The notes beneath the pieces were generated by a model. It was not told the origin of the DNA. It worked only from the letters and a program-made list of their open reading frames with translations, and searched no databases. DNA of 64,000 nucleotides from Novibacillus thermophilus (GTDB taxonomy: Bacteria; Bacillota; Bacilli; Thermoactinomycetales; Novibacillaceae). The stretch covers positions 806,001-870,000 of the forward strand of contig NZ_CP019699.1 in assembly GCF_002005165.1 (NCBI RefSeq), given 5' to 3'. A program made the translations under genes and the position numbers. This document shows positions 8,489 to 16,820 of the stretch, piece after piece. The stretch's first letter is position 1, and the number at the start of each line of letters is the position of its first letter.

Positions 8489-10138
8489 GTGGGGAAGTTG
8501 TGCGTGCCGTTCCTCCTGATCACCGTATCGCTAATGGCCATTTCAGGATGTTCTGGGACGGAGGTGGCGGGTACTGAGGAGGGTGAACAGGGGAAAGGAC
8601 AGATCGAATCGACGTCGGTGCCGATCAAACTGACGCCGTACGCGGAAGAAGTAGGCGCTTCTCTCGAACACCCAGAAAGCCAAGTGTTGTCTGTCCGTCA
8701 ATCCTTTCGTCTCGCTGGACGTGTTCGCGATGCAGAACAGCTCATGGGGTCGCACGTTTGGGTGTACTTAGATGGACCGAAAGGCGGCTCATTTGACTAC
8801 TACCTGCCGATGGAAGGCGGCCATTTTGAGGGTGAGATTCGTCTGTTCGAAGGAGAAGGAGTCTATAACGTCACTGTTCGTGTTCCGGACAAGGAGACGG
8901 CCGATCGTTTTTACGATATAGCGACTTTGGAAGTGACAAACAAAAGCACTGAGATAACGCGGGATGTGGCACTGCGTCCCCCGGGCTTGGAAGCGAATCT
9001 CCGCATGACGGAGCCGGCGAGCGGATATGTCGAGGCCGACGGCACACTCTCACTAGCAGGAACAGTCGGAGAAACGTTTCATGGGCAGACGATCGTGGTA
9101 AAAGAAGAAAAAGACGGGGAGTCGTCAGAGTTGTTGCTGCCGGTCGAAGACGGGGCCTTTGCCGGGGACATTCCGCTGTACTACGGCGCTGGCCTCTACG
9201 ACATTACCGTCATGGTGCCAGACTCGTCCCGGGAAGACACTTATCTCGAAGCGGCTCATCTCTTAGTGTCGAACGAGAGTACGACCGTGATGGAACCGAT
9301 CACATACTATAAGCATTACTACGAACACAAGTTTCAACTGGACGAACCGAAGGGTGGCGGGTTGCAAGCAGGAGAGACGTTTCGGGTAAGCGGGAGCCTT
9401 GACCTGAATCTGGAGGAGAACCAAAATGTCGAACAGTTGATTGTGACGACGGAAAAGGATGGAGAAGAAGCGAGCTACCTCATTCCGATCCATGACGGTC
9501 GCTTCGACGGGGAGTTTTGGCTGCGTTTCGGCCCTGGAGAATACGAGGTGACACTGAACGTCCCGACGGATCCCGGAGCGGAACAGTCGTACTTCAAATT
9601 TGCCGGTGTAGCCTCTTTTCGCGTCTTAAGCGATGCAGAAGACGGGCGTTATTTAATGCCGTCACGCGGAATTCAAGCCGATGCTCCCGCAATCGAGAAG
9701 TTGGCGGAAGATTTGACACGGGGGAAAAACGGTGAACGTGAAAAAGCGAAGGCGATATATGAATACGTGGCCAAAACCGTGAAGTACGATGTACGAAAAC
9801 TTGAGAACGACGCGTTCAAACTGGATGACAGTGCGTTGAAGACCCTTGAGAGCCAAAAAGGGGTCTGTCAGGATTACGCCTTTCTAACTGTGGCATTGCT
9901 GCGTTCGATCGGAATCGAATCGCGTTACATCGGGGGAACGGCGCAGTCCGGTTCGTTCGTCGAACGGCACGCATGGGTCGAGGCAAAAGTGAACGGGGAA
10001 TGGGTGGTCATGGATCCGACGTGGGGCGCCGGCTACGTGCAAGATGGGCGATTCGTCGCCCATTACGACCCGCAGTACTTCGACCCTGACTCGCAAACAT
10101 TCGAGAAGACGCACCGGCGGGAAGAAATTGTTTACTAA
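8489..10138 (+). CDS. Lipoprotein with transglutaminase-like domain
   Basis: A 549-residue exported protein. A signal peptide ends in the lipobox MAISGC, so it should be anchored on the outer face of the membrane. Residues ~50-380 hold three similar beta-rich repeats; each contains a 'LPxxxGxFxGxxxLxxGxGxYxxTVxVP' pattern. The C-terminal transglutaminase/protease core shows Cys (GVCQDYAFL, ~460), His (RHAWVEA, ~493) and Asp (VMDPTWG, ~509). The GTG start has GGAGGGG upstream. It may cross-link or cleave cell-surface proteins; this is inferred from fold only. Confidence 0.87.
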   Translation: MGKLCVPFLLITVSLMAISGCSGTEVAGTEEGEQGKGQIESTSVPIKLTPYAEEVGASLEHPESQVLSVRQSFRLAGRVRDAEQLMGSHVWVYLDGPKGGSFDYYLPMEGGHFEGEIRLFEGEGVYNVTVRVPDKETADRFYDIATLEVTNKSTEITRDVALRPPGLEANLRMTEPASGYVEADGTLSLAGTVGETFHGQTIVVKEEKDGESSELLLPVEDGAFAGDIPLYYGAGLYDITVMVPDSSREDTYLEAAHLLVSNESTTVMEPITYYKHYYEHKFQLDEPKGGGLQAGETFRVSGSLDLNLEENQNVEQLIVTTEKDGEEASYLIPIHDGRFDGEFWLRFGPGEYEVTLNVPTDPGAEQSYFKFAGVASFRVLSDAEDGRYLMPSRGIQADAPAIEKLAEDLTRGKNGEREKAKAIYEYVAKTVKYDVRKLENDAFKLDDSALKTLESQKGVCQDYAFLTVALLRSIGIESRYIGGTAQSGSFVERHAWVEAKVNGEWVVMDPTWGAGYVQDGRFVAHYDPQYFDPDSQTFEKTHRREEIVY

Positions 10139-10158
10139 ATCGATGAGGAGGACGCATC

Positions 10159-10485
10159 GTGATTCCGATTGAAGTAGAAGAAGTACAAAACGCAATCCAA
10201 GGGTTGACCGACAAAGACTTGTACATTCATCTGGAGACGACCGGTGGGGCGTATACGAAAAACAGCGTCAGCGCCTACATTCGAAATGCAGTGGTGCGTT
10301 TTACCGACGGGCGGATCAAAGGGGCGGGACCGTACCGCGTCGGGCTCAAAATGGAACACGGCTGGATTTATGCAGAAGGATTGACTCATTGGGAGTTAGA
10401 CGATCAAAAGCGCCTCTTGTTGGCGGGATATGACGATGCGGGAAGGTTGACCGTGGCGCTGCAGTTAAGCGCTGAGCCGTTTTGA
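10159..10485 (+). CDS. yojF: YojF family protein (DUF1806)
   Basis: A 108-residue small beta-rich protein matching Bacillus YojF (DUF1806), including YIHLETTGGAY and the HWELDDQKRLLLAGYDDAGRL end. Its biochemical role is not established. It directly precedes bshB2, as in Bacillus subtilis, where yojF-yojG form an operon linked to bacillithiol metabolism. The GTG start has GAGGAGG upstream. Confidence 0.85.
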   Translation: MIPIEVEEVQNAIQGLTDKDLYIHLETTGGAYTKNSVSAYIRNAVVRFTDGRIKGAGPYRVGLKMEHGWIYAEGLTHWELDDQKRLLLAGYDDAGRLTVALQLSAEPF

Positions 10486-10510
10486 TGACATAGGGAAAGG
10501 GGAGAAACAG

Positions 10511-11173
10511 ATGACAGAACGCCGCGTTCTTGTCGTATTGCCGCATCCGGATGACGAATCGTTCGGAGCTGCCGGTGTCATTGCCCAGTTGAGGCGAAAG
10601 GGGACACCAGTTACTTACGTCTGTGCGACCCTGGGGGAGATGGGGCGGAATATGGGAAGGCCGTTTTTCGCCAACCGGGAAACACTTCCGGACGTGAGGA
10701 AAAAGGAACTGGAGAACGCCTGTGCCGTCCTCGGTATCGAAGATTTGCGCTTGCTTGGAATGCGCGACAAGACCTTGGAGTTTGAAGATCCGGATTTGTT
10801 TGCAGACCGCATTCAGGCGATAATCGACGAGTTAAATCCGTCTCGCATCATCACGTTTTATCCCGGTCACGGTATTCATCCGGATCACGATGCCTGTGGC
10901 GAAGCGGTGGTCAGGGCCGTTTCCCGCTCGCCGAAAGAGAAGAGGCCGGTCTTGCACTGTATAGCGATACGTGAAGACAGCGAGGACATTTTAGGGAAAC
11001 CTGATGTCGTGGTGGACGTAAGTGATGTCTTGGATATCAAAATAGAGGCCATTAAATCTCACCGCACACAATATCAAGGGATCATCTCCCAGTTCGGCAT
11101 GGAAGCAGACGAACAAAACCAAGAACTGCGCCAGTGGCTCGCCCGGGAGACGTTTTGGGTGTACGACGTGTAG
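10511..11173 (+). CDS. bshB2: Bacillithiol biosynthesis deacetylase BshB2
   Basis: A 220-residue zinc-dependent PIG-L/LmbE-family N-deacetylase. It removes the acetyl group from GlcNAc-malate, the middle step of bacillithiol synthesis, and may also act on bacillithiol conjugates. The metal motif HPDDE is at residues 12-16 and the second histidine motif HPDHDACGE near 120. It lies 25 bp after yojF behind AAAGGGGAG and is probably co-transcribed with it. bshA and bshC are not in the window. Confidence 0.93.
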   Translation: MTERRVLVVLPHPDDESFGAAGVIAQLRRKGTPVTYVCATLGEMGRNMGRPFFANRETLPDVRKKELENACAVLGIEDLRLLGMRDKTLEFEDPDLFADRIQAIIDELNPSRIITFYPGHGIHPDHDACGEAVVRAVSRSPKEKRPVLHCIAIREDSEDILGKPDVVVDVSDVLDIKIEAIKSHRTQYQGIISQFGMEADEQNQELRQWLARETFWVYDV

Positions 11174-11221
11174 CGTACTTAGGTGTCTTCAAGTATGCTT
11201 CGATTCCCGTTTTGCTCACCG

Positions 11222-11803
11222 TCATTCAGTTTCTGTAAAAGAGTAAGTCTGCAGCGGTTCGTACATGGGCGTTCGTCCGAGATGGGTTTGGTACAGGACG
11301 ATTTCCTGCACGCGCCATTCAAGGTCCTTTGTCTCCGTAACGGTGTACGATGACAGCTGGTCGAAGGAGAAATGATCCTTCCGGTAGTGTTTCGCCAGTG
11401 TGATGTGGGGCCGGTATGGCCGCTGTTCCCGGGGAAATCCGATACGTTCCAATGTGGAGGCAACATGCTGTTGCAAGTGCGCCAATGTGTGTTTGTCACC
11501 AGTGACGTCCGCCCACAGAATGCGGGGTTTACGGCGTTGACCAAACACGTTCAGCCCTTTAAGGCCCAGTGTGAACGACGGCAACGGCGGCAACGCTTGG
11601 GACAAGTGTTGTTTCACCGTTTCCACCTGGGCGGGTGGGCAGGCACCGAGAAATTGTAGCGTGATATGGTAGTCGGAGGGATGGACCCATTTGCGGAACG
11701 GCCACTGTCGCCGCAAGGTATGGGACCATTCGGACAGAACAGATTTAATCTCGTCGGGAAGCGGGACCGCGACAAAAATGTGCGGGTGTTCAGTTTTGAT
11801 CAT
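11222..11803 (-). CDS. thpR: RNA 2',3'-cyclic phosphodiesterase ThpR (LigT)
   Basis: A 193-residue 2H phosphoesterase with two HxT(L) motifs: HITL at residues ~46-49 and HITL at ~133-136. It opens 2',3'-cyclic phosphates on RNA ends, and some members ligate tRNA halves. The N-terminus HIFVAVPLPDEIK is typical. It is convergent with bshB2 and has AAAGAGG upstream of its ATG. Confidence 0.92.
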   Translation of the reverse strand: MIKTEHPHIFVAVPLPDEIKSVLSEWSHTLRRQWPFRKWVHPSDYHITLQFLGACPPAQVETVKQHLSQALPPLPSFTLGLKGLNVFGQRRKPRILWADVTGDKHTLAHLQQHVASTLERIGFPREQRPYRPHITLAKHYRKDHFSFDQLSSYTVTETKDLEWRVQEIVLYQTHLGRTPMYEPLQTYSFTETE

Positions 11804-12197
11804 TTTGCAACGCCTCTTTCTTTAAAAGAACGGAAAATCCGTTGCCAATCAAGGCAAAACGTCCTGTACTCACAGAGTGCACCTCGCACGAACCCACTCA
11901 TGTTCCCAGTCTCGGGATGAATAGGCTTGTTCACGTATTGGATGGTGTTTCATGTCTTTTCTTGATCTGATTGCGACATATACTTATGGGCGGAGTGCGT
12001 CAAAATGACTACTCTGACAAGCGATTAGCGTTGTACTTAACGTAGCGGTAAGTGCGTCTGATGGAGTGTTTTTTAGGCAGATCTTTCTCTCATGTTAAGA
12101 TAAATCCAAACGTCGATCAACACCAGGAACGCGATGGGTGACGACATGAAAAATATGTCGCATGGGGACATGTGTCGTGGTTCGCGAACAGCAGGAG
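11804..12197. other. Intergenic stretch without a supported gene
   Basis: Between thpR and the TetR-controlled operon I see no gene with a credible start and ribosome site. A 32-codon hydrophobic frame on the minus strand (about 12080-12175) has no ribosome site. The stretch is AT-richer than its neighbours. Confidence 0.6.
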
Positions 12198-12275
12198 AGT
12201 GAGTAATCACTATAAAATCTTCTTGACATTCAGATCAGTGTCTTTTACTCTGTTATTAGTAAGTGAGTACTCACT
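12198..12275 (+). promoter_or_regulatory. Promoter flanked by two TetR-type operators
   Basis: TTGACA at 12223-12228 is followed after 17 bp by TACTCT at 12246-12251. A 14-bp perfect palindrome, AGTGAGTACTCACT, lies at 12262-12275, and a near-copy, AGTGAGTAATCACT (13/14 identical), at 12198-12211. Their centres are 64 bp apart and bracket the promoter. The likely ligand is the TetR protein encoded at the end of the same operon. Confidence 0.75.
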
Positions 12276-12305
12276 ATTGAAGACGCTGTTGATGGAGTGA
12301 CGGAG

Positions 12306-13604
12306 ATGGGGAAGCGATTATGGGCATTGGTCAAGAAGGAGTTTATTCAACTCAAGCGCGATCGCAGAACGTTGGCCATGTTGATCATATTGCCGGTGCT
12401 GTGGCTCGTCGCATTTGGATATGCTGTTAACTTTGACATTGAAGAACTGCGGGTCGCATGGATCGATGAGGCCGATAATGAGTCAAGCAGGAAGTTGTGG
12501 GATCACTTACAGAAAAACGAACATTTTCAATTGATAGGGACCAATTGGTCGCGCAACCTGGCGAAGGAAGCGATGGAAGACGGAGAAATCGATGCAGCTG
12601 TCATCATACCAAAAAACTATGAATGGCTGTCTGCCAAAAGTAAACCCCTTGTTTGGGTGGACGGAAGCGAACTGTTTTCCTCCCAATCATTCGTCCGCTA
12701 TTTTCAAGAGGCATGGGGAGATGTCCAGCAAGATCACTTTGAGGCGGTTAAATCAGATGTGCGGGAAACCATGACTGAGACTGGTGGAAGTATGGAGGTT
12801 GATGTTGGTCAACTTCCTCAGTTTCAAGAGTTGACCCGTGAAATTCCTGCTGAACAGTTGCCCCATTTTCACGAAAGTTTAAAAAGAGGGTTACAAGAAC
12901 AGATACAGGATAACCTGGACAATCGGATAGAACAGGTGATGGAGATCTTCCCCAACATGTCCGAGGTGCAGCCGGAAGTGGACATTTTGTACAATCCCGA
13001 CATGAAGACGGTCCACTTCATGATCCCGGGACTGGTCGGTCTCGTGCTCATTTTCATTACGACGCTCATGACAGCTTTAGGCATCGTGAAGGAAAAGGAA
13101 CGCGGAACGCTGGAACAACTTGCGGTATCACCGCTGTCATCGTTTGAACTGATGCTCGGTAAAGTGTTACCGTACGTATTGATTGCCCTTGTCGACTTTT
13201 TGGTGGTGTTTGCCATCGGGGTCTGGTGGTTCGATGTCCCGTTCAAAGGAGACGTCCTTCCGTTTTTTGCTGTGTCACTTGCTTTCCTCGTCTGCAGTTT
13301 AGGGATTGGACTGCTCGTGTCGACCGTTTCAGAAACACAACAACAAGCAATGCAGCTGGCCATCTTTACACTTGTGCCACAGTTTATTCTCTCCGGTTTT
13401 GTATTTCCCCTGGAGGCCATCCCGTGGGGGATACGCTGGATCTCTTATTTAATGCCGCTCACGTATTACGTGCCCATAAGCCGCGGCGTTTTCTTAAAAG
13501 GGACGGAAATGGCGGCGTTCGTACAGCCAGCACTCATTCTAACCGGATTAGCTGTATTCGTCATACTGATCGCCAGTTTAAGATTTCGCCGGAAGTTGGG
13601 GTGA
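12306..13604 (+). CDS. ABC-2 type transporter permease (YbhS/YhhJ-like)
   Basis: A 432-residue membrane subunit of an ABC exporter. One N-terminal helix (LAMLIILPVLWLVAFGYAV) is followed by a ~200-residue extracytoplasmic domain and five C-terminal helices, the layout of the YhhJ/YbhS class. The ATG at 12306 is preferred to the in-frame GTG at 12297 because GGAGTG lies correctly upstream. It heads an operon of permease, two ATPases and TetR. Homologous systems usually have two permeases and an HlyD-type adaptor, neither of which is present. Drug or lipid export is an inference. Confidence 0.9.
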   Translation: MGKRLWALVKKEFIQLKRDRRTLAMLIILPVLWLVAFGYAVNFDIEELRVAWIDEADNESSRKLWDHLQKNEHFQLIGTNWSRNLAKEAMEDGEIDAAVIIPKNYEWLSAKSKPLVWVDGSELFSSQSFVRYFQEAWGDVQQDHFEAVKSDVRETMTETGGSMEVDVGQLPQFQELTREIPAEQLPHFHESLKRGLQEQIQDNLDNRIEQVMEIFPNMSEVQPEVDILYNPDMKTVHFMIPGLVGLVLIFITTLMTALGIVKEKERGTLEQLAVSPLSSFELMLGKVLPYVLIALVDFLVVFAIGVWWFDVPFKGDVLPFFAVSLAFLVCSLGIGLLVSTVSETQQQAMQLAIFTLVPQFILSGFVFPLEAIPWGIRWISYLMPLTYYVPISRGVFLKGTEMAAFVQPALILTGLAVFVILIASLRFRRKLG

Positions 13605-13611
13605 GAAGGGG

Positions 13612-14535
13612 ATGACGTTACTCTATGTTGAAGCATTAAGTGTCCAGTACGAGCGTGAACGCGCGTTGTCGGACGTGTCTTTTGATTTAGATCGGGGAAC
13701 CGTCCTTGGCGTAGTGGGTGCAGATGGAGCGGGAAAGACGAGTTTGCTTCGCTCCGTTGTCGGTTTGTTGAAGCCGTCTGCCGGTCGTGTGCACCTAAAT
13801 CCCGGCACTCGACTCGGTTATGTACCGCAGCAGTTTAGTTTATACGGCGAAATGAGTCTTGAAGAAAACATGTCGTTTTTCGGAACATTGAACGGGTTGA
13901 GTAGAGGGACCCTTAAAAAGCGCATAGATGAACTACTCGAATTTACGGGTCTTGCCCCCTTTCGCAACCACTTGGCTGAAGATTTGTCAGGTGGAATGAA
14001 GCAAAAGTTGAGTCTGGCAGTCTCCCTGCTGCACTGGCCGGAGTTTGTTGTTTTTGATGAACTGACGAACGGGGTCGATCCCGTTTCCCGGCGGGAGTTG
14101 TGGGAGTTAATCGGGAAAGTGCGACAGGACGGGGTAGCGGTTCTCGTTTCCACCCAGTATTTGGACGAAGCGGAACGGTGTGACCGTGTACTTTTGTTGC
14201 ACGAAGGTGAGAAGATTCGGTACGGCAGCCCAAAGGAGCTCCGCTGTACATTTCCTTACACATTGTGGGCGCTGCCGGACAGCGGTAAACGGCGAATGGA
14301 ACTTGAGCTTTTGACTGAACGCCCCGGGATTGTGAATGTGTATGCCCGAGGAAATGATACGGTGTTAGCTGTCGATGACGAACAAAAGGCTCAAGAATCG
14401 TTGGAGAAGTGGAAATGTCAAGCGGAGTACCGAGGCGTCGTAGAGGAGCGTAAACCGTCGATGGAGGATGTCTTTATCGCACTCGTGGAAAAAGGGGAGG
14501 GTACTCGGGATGATTCATCTGCATCACATTCGTAA
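13612..14535 (+). CDS. ABC transporter ATP-binding protein (first ATPase)
   Basis: A 307-residue ATPase, 8 bp after the permease. Walker A reads GADGAGKTS at residues 36-44. The signature LSGGMKQ is near residue 126. Walker B reads FVVFDELTNGVDP, where the usual Pro after Glu is Leu. The ~85-residue C-terminal extension is typical of drug-export ATPases. It overlaps the second ATPase by 26 bp, so the two are translationally coupled. The pair may replace the fused two-domain ATPase YbhF. Confidence 0.92.
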   Translation: MTLLYVEALSVQYERERALSDVSFDLDRGTVLGVVGADGAGKTSLLRSVVGLLKPSAGRVHLNPGTRLGYVPQQFSLYGEMSLEENMSFFGTLNGLSRGTLKKRIDELLEFTGLAPFRNHLAEDLSGGMKQKLSLAVSLLHWPEFVVFDELTNGVDPVSRRELWELIGKVRQDGVAVLVSTQYLDEAERCDRVLLLHEGEKIRYGSPKELRCTFPYTLWALPDSGKRRMELELLTERPGIVNVYARGNDTVLAVDDEQKAQESLEKWKCQAEYRGVVEERKPSMEDVFIALVEKGEGTRDDSSASHS

Positions 14536-15235
14536 ACAGTTTGGACACTTCACCGCTGTCGACGATGTCACCCTTTCTATCGAAAAGGGAACCGTTTACG
14601 GCTTGCTGGGAGCGAACGGAGCAGGAAAAACGACGTTAATAAAAATTATGTGCGGCTTACTGGATCCTACATCGGGAACAGGAACGATTTTCGGACATGA
14701 TCTCGTGAGAGAGCGAAACCGAATCAAGCAGTCCATTGGCTACATGTCACAAAAGTTTTCTTTGTACCAGGACCTTACCGTAAGTGAAAATATCGCGTTT
14801 TACGCTCGCCTATACGGAATCGAAAAGCCCGAAACTCGAGCGCGGGAGTTATCGGAACAATTCGACGTTTACACTTTTAAGGATAAAGTGGTATACTCTC
14901 TGAGCAGTGGCGTGCGTCAACGAGTGGCCTTTGCATGTGCCCTCGTCCACGCTCCGAAGTTGCTGTTTTTGGACGAGCCGACGAGTGGCGTCGACCCTTT
15001 AGCCCGCCGAAAAGTGTGGAAGTGGTTGTACCGTCTCGCCGCAGACGGGATGTCGATTGTCGTGACGACGCACTATATGGACGAAGCGGAACATTGTGAC
15101 CGGATCGCCTTGATGAATGCGGGGCGAATTGTGGCCGAAGGGACGCTCGACACATTGCGGAAGGGGCTTCCCGTCCAGTTACATTCATTAGAAGATATCT
15201 TCGTACACGTGATGCGAGAGGACGTGAACCGATAG
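14510..15235 (+). CDS. ABC transporter ATP-binding protein (second ATPase)
   Basis: A 241-residue ATPase. Walker A is GANGAGKTT (34-42). The signature is LSSGVRQR, with Ser for the usual second Gly. Walker B is LLFLDEPTSGVDP. The ATG at 14510 has GGGGAGGG upstream inside the previous gene; a longer frame from 14468 lacks a ribosome site. Together with the first ATPase it probably forms a heterodimer that drives the single permease type. Confidence 0.92.
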   Translation: MIHLHHIRKQFGHFTAVDDVTLSIEKGTVYGLLGANGAGKTTLIKIMCGLLDPTSGTGTIFGHDLVRERNRIKQSIGYMSQKFSLYQDLTVSENIAFYARLYGIEKPETRARELSEQFDVYTFKDKVVYSLSSGVRQRVAFACALVHAPKLLFLDEPTSGVDPLARRKVWKWLYRLAADGMSIVVTTHYMDEAEHCDRIALMNAGRIVAEGTLDTLRKGLPVQLHSLEDIFVHVMREDVNR

Positions 15236-15921
15236 TGGACCAACGCGATCAAAAAAAACAACGAATTGACCAACTATTTGACGACATCCTTAAGCCACAC
15301 AACCAAATGACGGAGAAACAGCGCCGCATTTTGGAAGTGAGTCTTGAAATGTTTGCAGAGAAAGGCTATAATGGGGTTTCGACAAATGAAATTGCCCAAA
15401 GAGCTAATGTGGCGGAAGCGACTATTTTTAAACATTTCAAGACGAAAAAAGGGCTATTTCTTAATATTGTGGTACCTGCTCTGGCAAAAGCTGCTACACC
15501 AGCCATTAAGCAAACGTTGAAGGAGATCGTAAACAGCGAAAAACCGTTAAATGAACTGTTGAAAGCATTAATCCACGACAGGGTACAACTTTTCGACGAC
15601 AATTGGCCGCTCGTGAAAGTTATCGTACGGGAGTCCCAGTATCATCCAGAAATATGGCAGGCCATCAACTATTATGTGGCGAATAAAGTGTATAAAATTA
15701 TTGAGGAAGTCGTTAAATCGAAGCAAGAGACCGGCCAGCTGCGCCGGGACATCCCGGCTTATGTGATTGTTCGGACTGTTATTTCCAACGTATTAGGTTA
15801 TGTGATGCTCAAACACTTCATCCCCGATGTCATGCAGCGTGAGCATGAAGAAACAGAAATCGGGATGGTGGTCGACGTTTTACTAAACGGGATAACGTCC
15901 AATGCGAATGGGCGCCCGTAG
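15235..15921 (+). CDS. TetR/AcrR family repressor of the ABC operon
   Basis: A 228-residue regulator whose N-terminal helix-turn-helix reads VSTNEIAQRANVAEATIFKHFKTK (residues ~45-68). It is preceded by a ~23-residue extra N-terminal segment; an ATG at 15307 would remove it. The GTG overlaps the previous TAG stop (TAGTG), so it belongs to the exporter operon. It probably represses that operon through the twin palindromes at 12198-12275. Its last three codons and stop lie inside the tRNA-Arg sequence. Confidence 0.88.
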   Translation: MDQRDQKKQRIDQLFDDILKPHNQMTEKQRRILEVSLEMFAEKGYNGVSTNEIAQRANVAEATIFKHFKTKKGLFLNIVVPALAKAATPAIKQTLKEIVNSEKPLNELLKALIHDRVQLFDDNWPLVKVIVRESQYHPEIWQAINYYVANKVYKIIEEVVKSKQETGQLRRDIPAYVIVRTVISNVLGYVMLKHFIPDVMQREHEETEIGMVVDVLLNGITSNANGRP

Positions 15922-15987
15922 CTCAGGGGATAGAGCACCAGACTTCGAATCTGGGTGTCGTAGGTTCGAATCCTACCGGGCGCGCCA
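15912..15987 (+). tRNA. tRNA-Arg (anticodon TCG), CCA encoded
   Basis: The acceptor stem GCGCCCG (15912-15918) pairs with CGGGCGC (15977-15983). The D-arm (GCTC...GAGC), the anticodon stem CCAGA/TCTGG with loop CTTCGAA, and the T-arm TAGG TTCGAAT CCTA are all intact. The discriminator G and an encoded CCA end the gene. Its 5' 10 nt overlap the 3' end of the TetR gene, and no separate promoter is evident. Confidence 0.96.
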
Positions 15988-16018
15988 CGATAAAGCCTAT
16001 AAAATCAACTGTTAGGGT

Positions 16019-16049
16019 GCTTTTCCAAAAAGAGGAAAAGCGCTTTTTT
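16019..16049 (+). terminator. Terminator after tRNA-Arg
   Basis: GCTTTTCC and GGAAAAGC form an 8-bp stem around AAAAAGA, followed by GC and six T's. It probably ends the whole ABC-TetR-tRNA transcript. Confidence 0.8.
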
Positions 16050-16096
16050 ATAGAGCCTCCATGTGTTTAGGTGCAAGTTTGGCTAATTTTGTAACG

Positions 16097-16112
16097 TTTT
16101 TTTTTTTTTTTT
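16097..16112 (+). repeat. 16-base T homopolymer
   Basis: An uninterrupted run of 16 T's, the longest homopolymer seen in the window, in a non-coding stretch. Given the homopolymer errors elsewhere, its true length is uncertain. Confidence 0.9.
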
Positions 16113-16440
16113 AACTTTTTTCACTTGAGCCATATATATCGGCAGTTTACACGTTAACCAATAGAACGATCATTCCCCGTCCGTTAAATGGTATGTAAGC
16201 TTTGTTGTAGCCACCTTTTCTTGATACTCATTCATCCGCTGTACCGAATCATGTTTAAAATCATTGTGACTGGGGTTGAAATCCAACGAAACAATTTGAC
16301 AGGAGATTGAACCTTTACACCTTCCAATGTCGATAGAAAACGTGAAAAAAGGTGACCGCGTGTTGGTGCGGGTGCTATAAGAATTTGATCCAAAAAAACA
16401 AATCTGCTTGCAAATCACGCGGTGCAGTAAGATTTGAAGT
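16113..16440. other. Non-coding stretch with degraded coding traces
   Basis: No intact gene is visible. A plus-strand frame near 16303-16378 (MSIENVKKGDRVLVRVL, then stop, then FDPKKQICLQITRC) reads like worn coding sequence with one internal stop, but I cannot name its family. The open minus-strand frame across it has no credible composition or ribosome site. Confidence 0.45.
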
Positions 16441-16625
16441 GGAAAAAATACAATTATTTGTTTCGAAAAGGGGAGAAATACTTTCGTGTATCTCCGTTGG
16501 ATATACAAAAAGCGTCTGATTGGTTTCAAAAGTATGGAACCTGGAGTGTTTTCATGTGGATCTTTGATCTGGAATACCCTGTTAGTTTGTGCAGGTGCTT
16601 ACGTTGGGGAATCCTGATGGTGATC
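16440..16625 (+). pseudogene. DedA-family membrane protein remnant
   Basis: One frame encodes FRKGEKYFRVSPLDIQKASDW then FQKYGTWSVF, matching the middle of DedA-type proteins. The next recognisable part, GSLIWNTLLVCAGAYVGES, is in the +1 frame starting near 16557. The ~40-60 residues normally between them (the RFIPGxR and PAG segment) are absent. The N- and C-terminal parts are also missing. This is therefore an internally deleted, frameshifted remnant and not a simple one-base error. The family assignment is from memory of DedA motifs. Confidence 0.6.
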
Positions 16626-16744
16626 GTCATATCGGAGTTGATCAATCAGTTTCTTGGATGAGGATCAATGGGAGACCGTGTTCCGCACGAAGGTTCAAGA
16701 TGTGCCCTTGTTTTTTGCAGTAAAATACAAAAAAGTTAAAAAAC

Positions 16745-16797
16745 TTGACAGACAAGAGGTGTAAAAAGTATATTACATATGTAATATACTTTTTACA
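16745..16797 (+). promoter_or_regulatory. Promoter overlapped by a 38-bp perfect palindrome
   Basis: TTGACA (16745-16750) and TATATT (16769-16774), 18 bp apart, form a sigma-A promoter. From 16760 to 16797 the sequence is a perfect palindrome: the half-site TGTAAAAAGTATATTACAT is followed by its exact reverse complement. The -10 lies inside it. It is 24 bp before the TTG start of an Xre-type regulator, the likely autorepressor. The RNA could also fold into a long hairpin. Confidence 0.75.
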
Positions 16798-16820
16798 TTT
16801 TCATGCGCGGAGGGAAGAGT

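Noticed and set aside
12080-12175. 32-codon hydrophobic minus-strand frame in the gap before the ABC operon
   Set aside because: It lacks a ribosome site and a terminator, and such short hydrophobic frames occur by chance.
16170-16529. Minus-strand 119-codon open frame downstream of tRNA-Arg
   Set aside because: It has no ribosome site and unnatural composition. It lies over sequence that reads as worn coding DNA and a DedA remnant on the plus strand.
16660-16760. Plus-strand frame reading DEDQWETVFRTKVQDVPL
   Set aside because: It has no start with a ribosome site and an in-frame stop shortly upstream. It runs into the Xre promoter. It may be more remnant sequence but I cannot name it.
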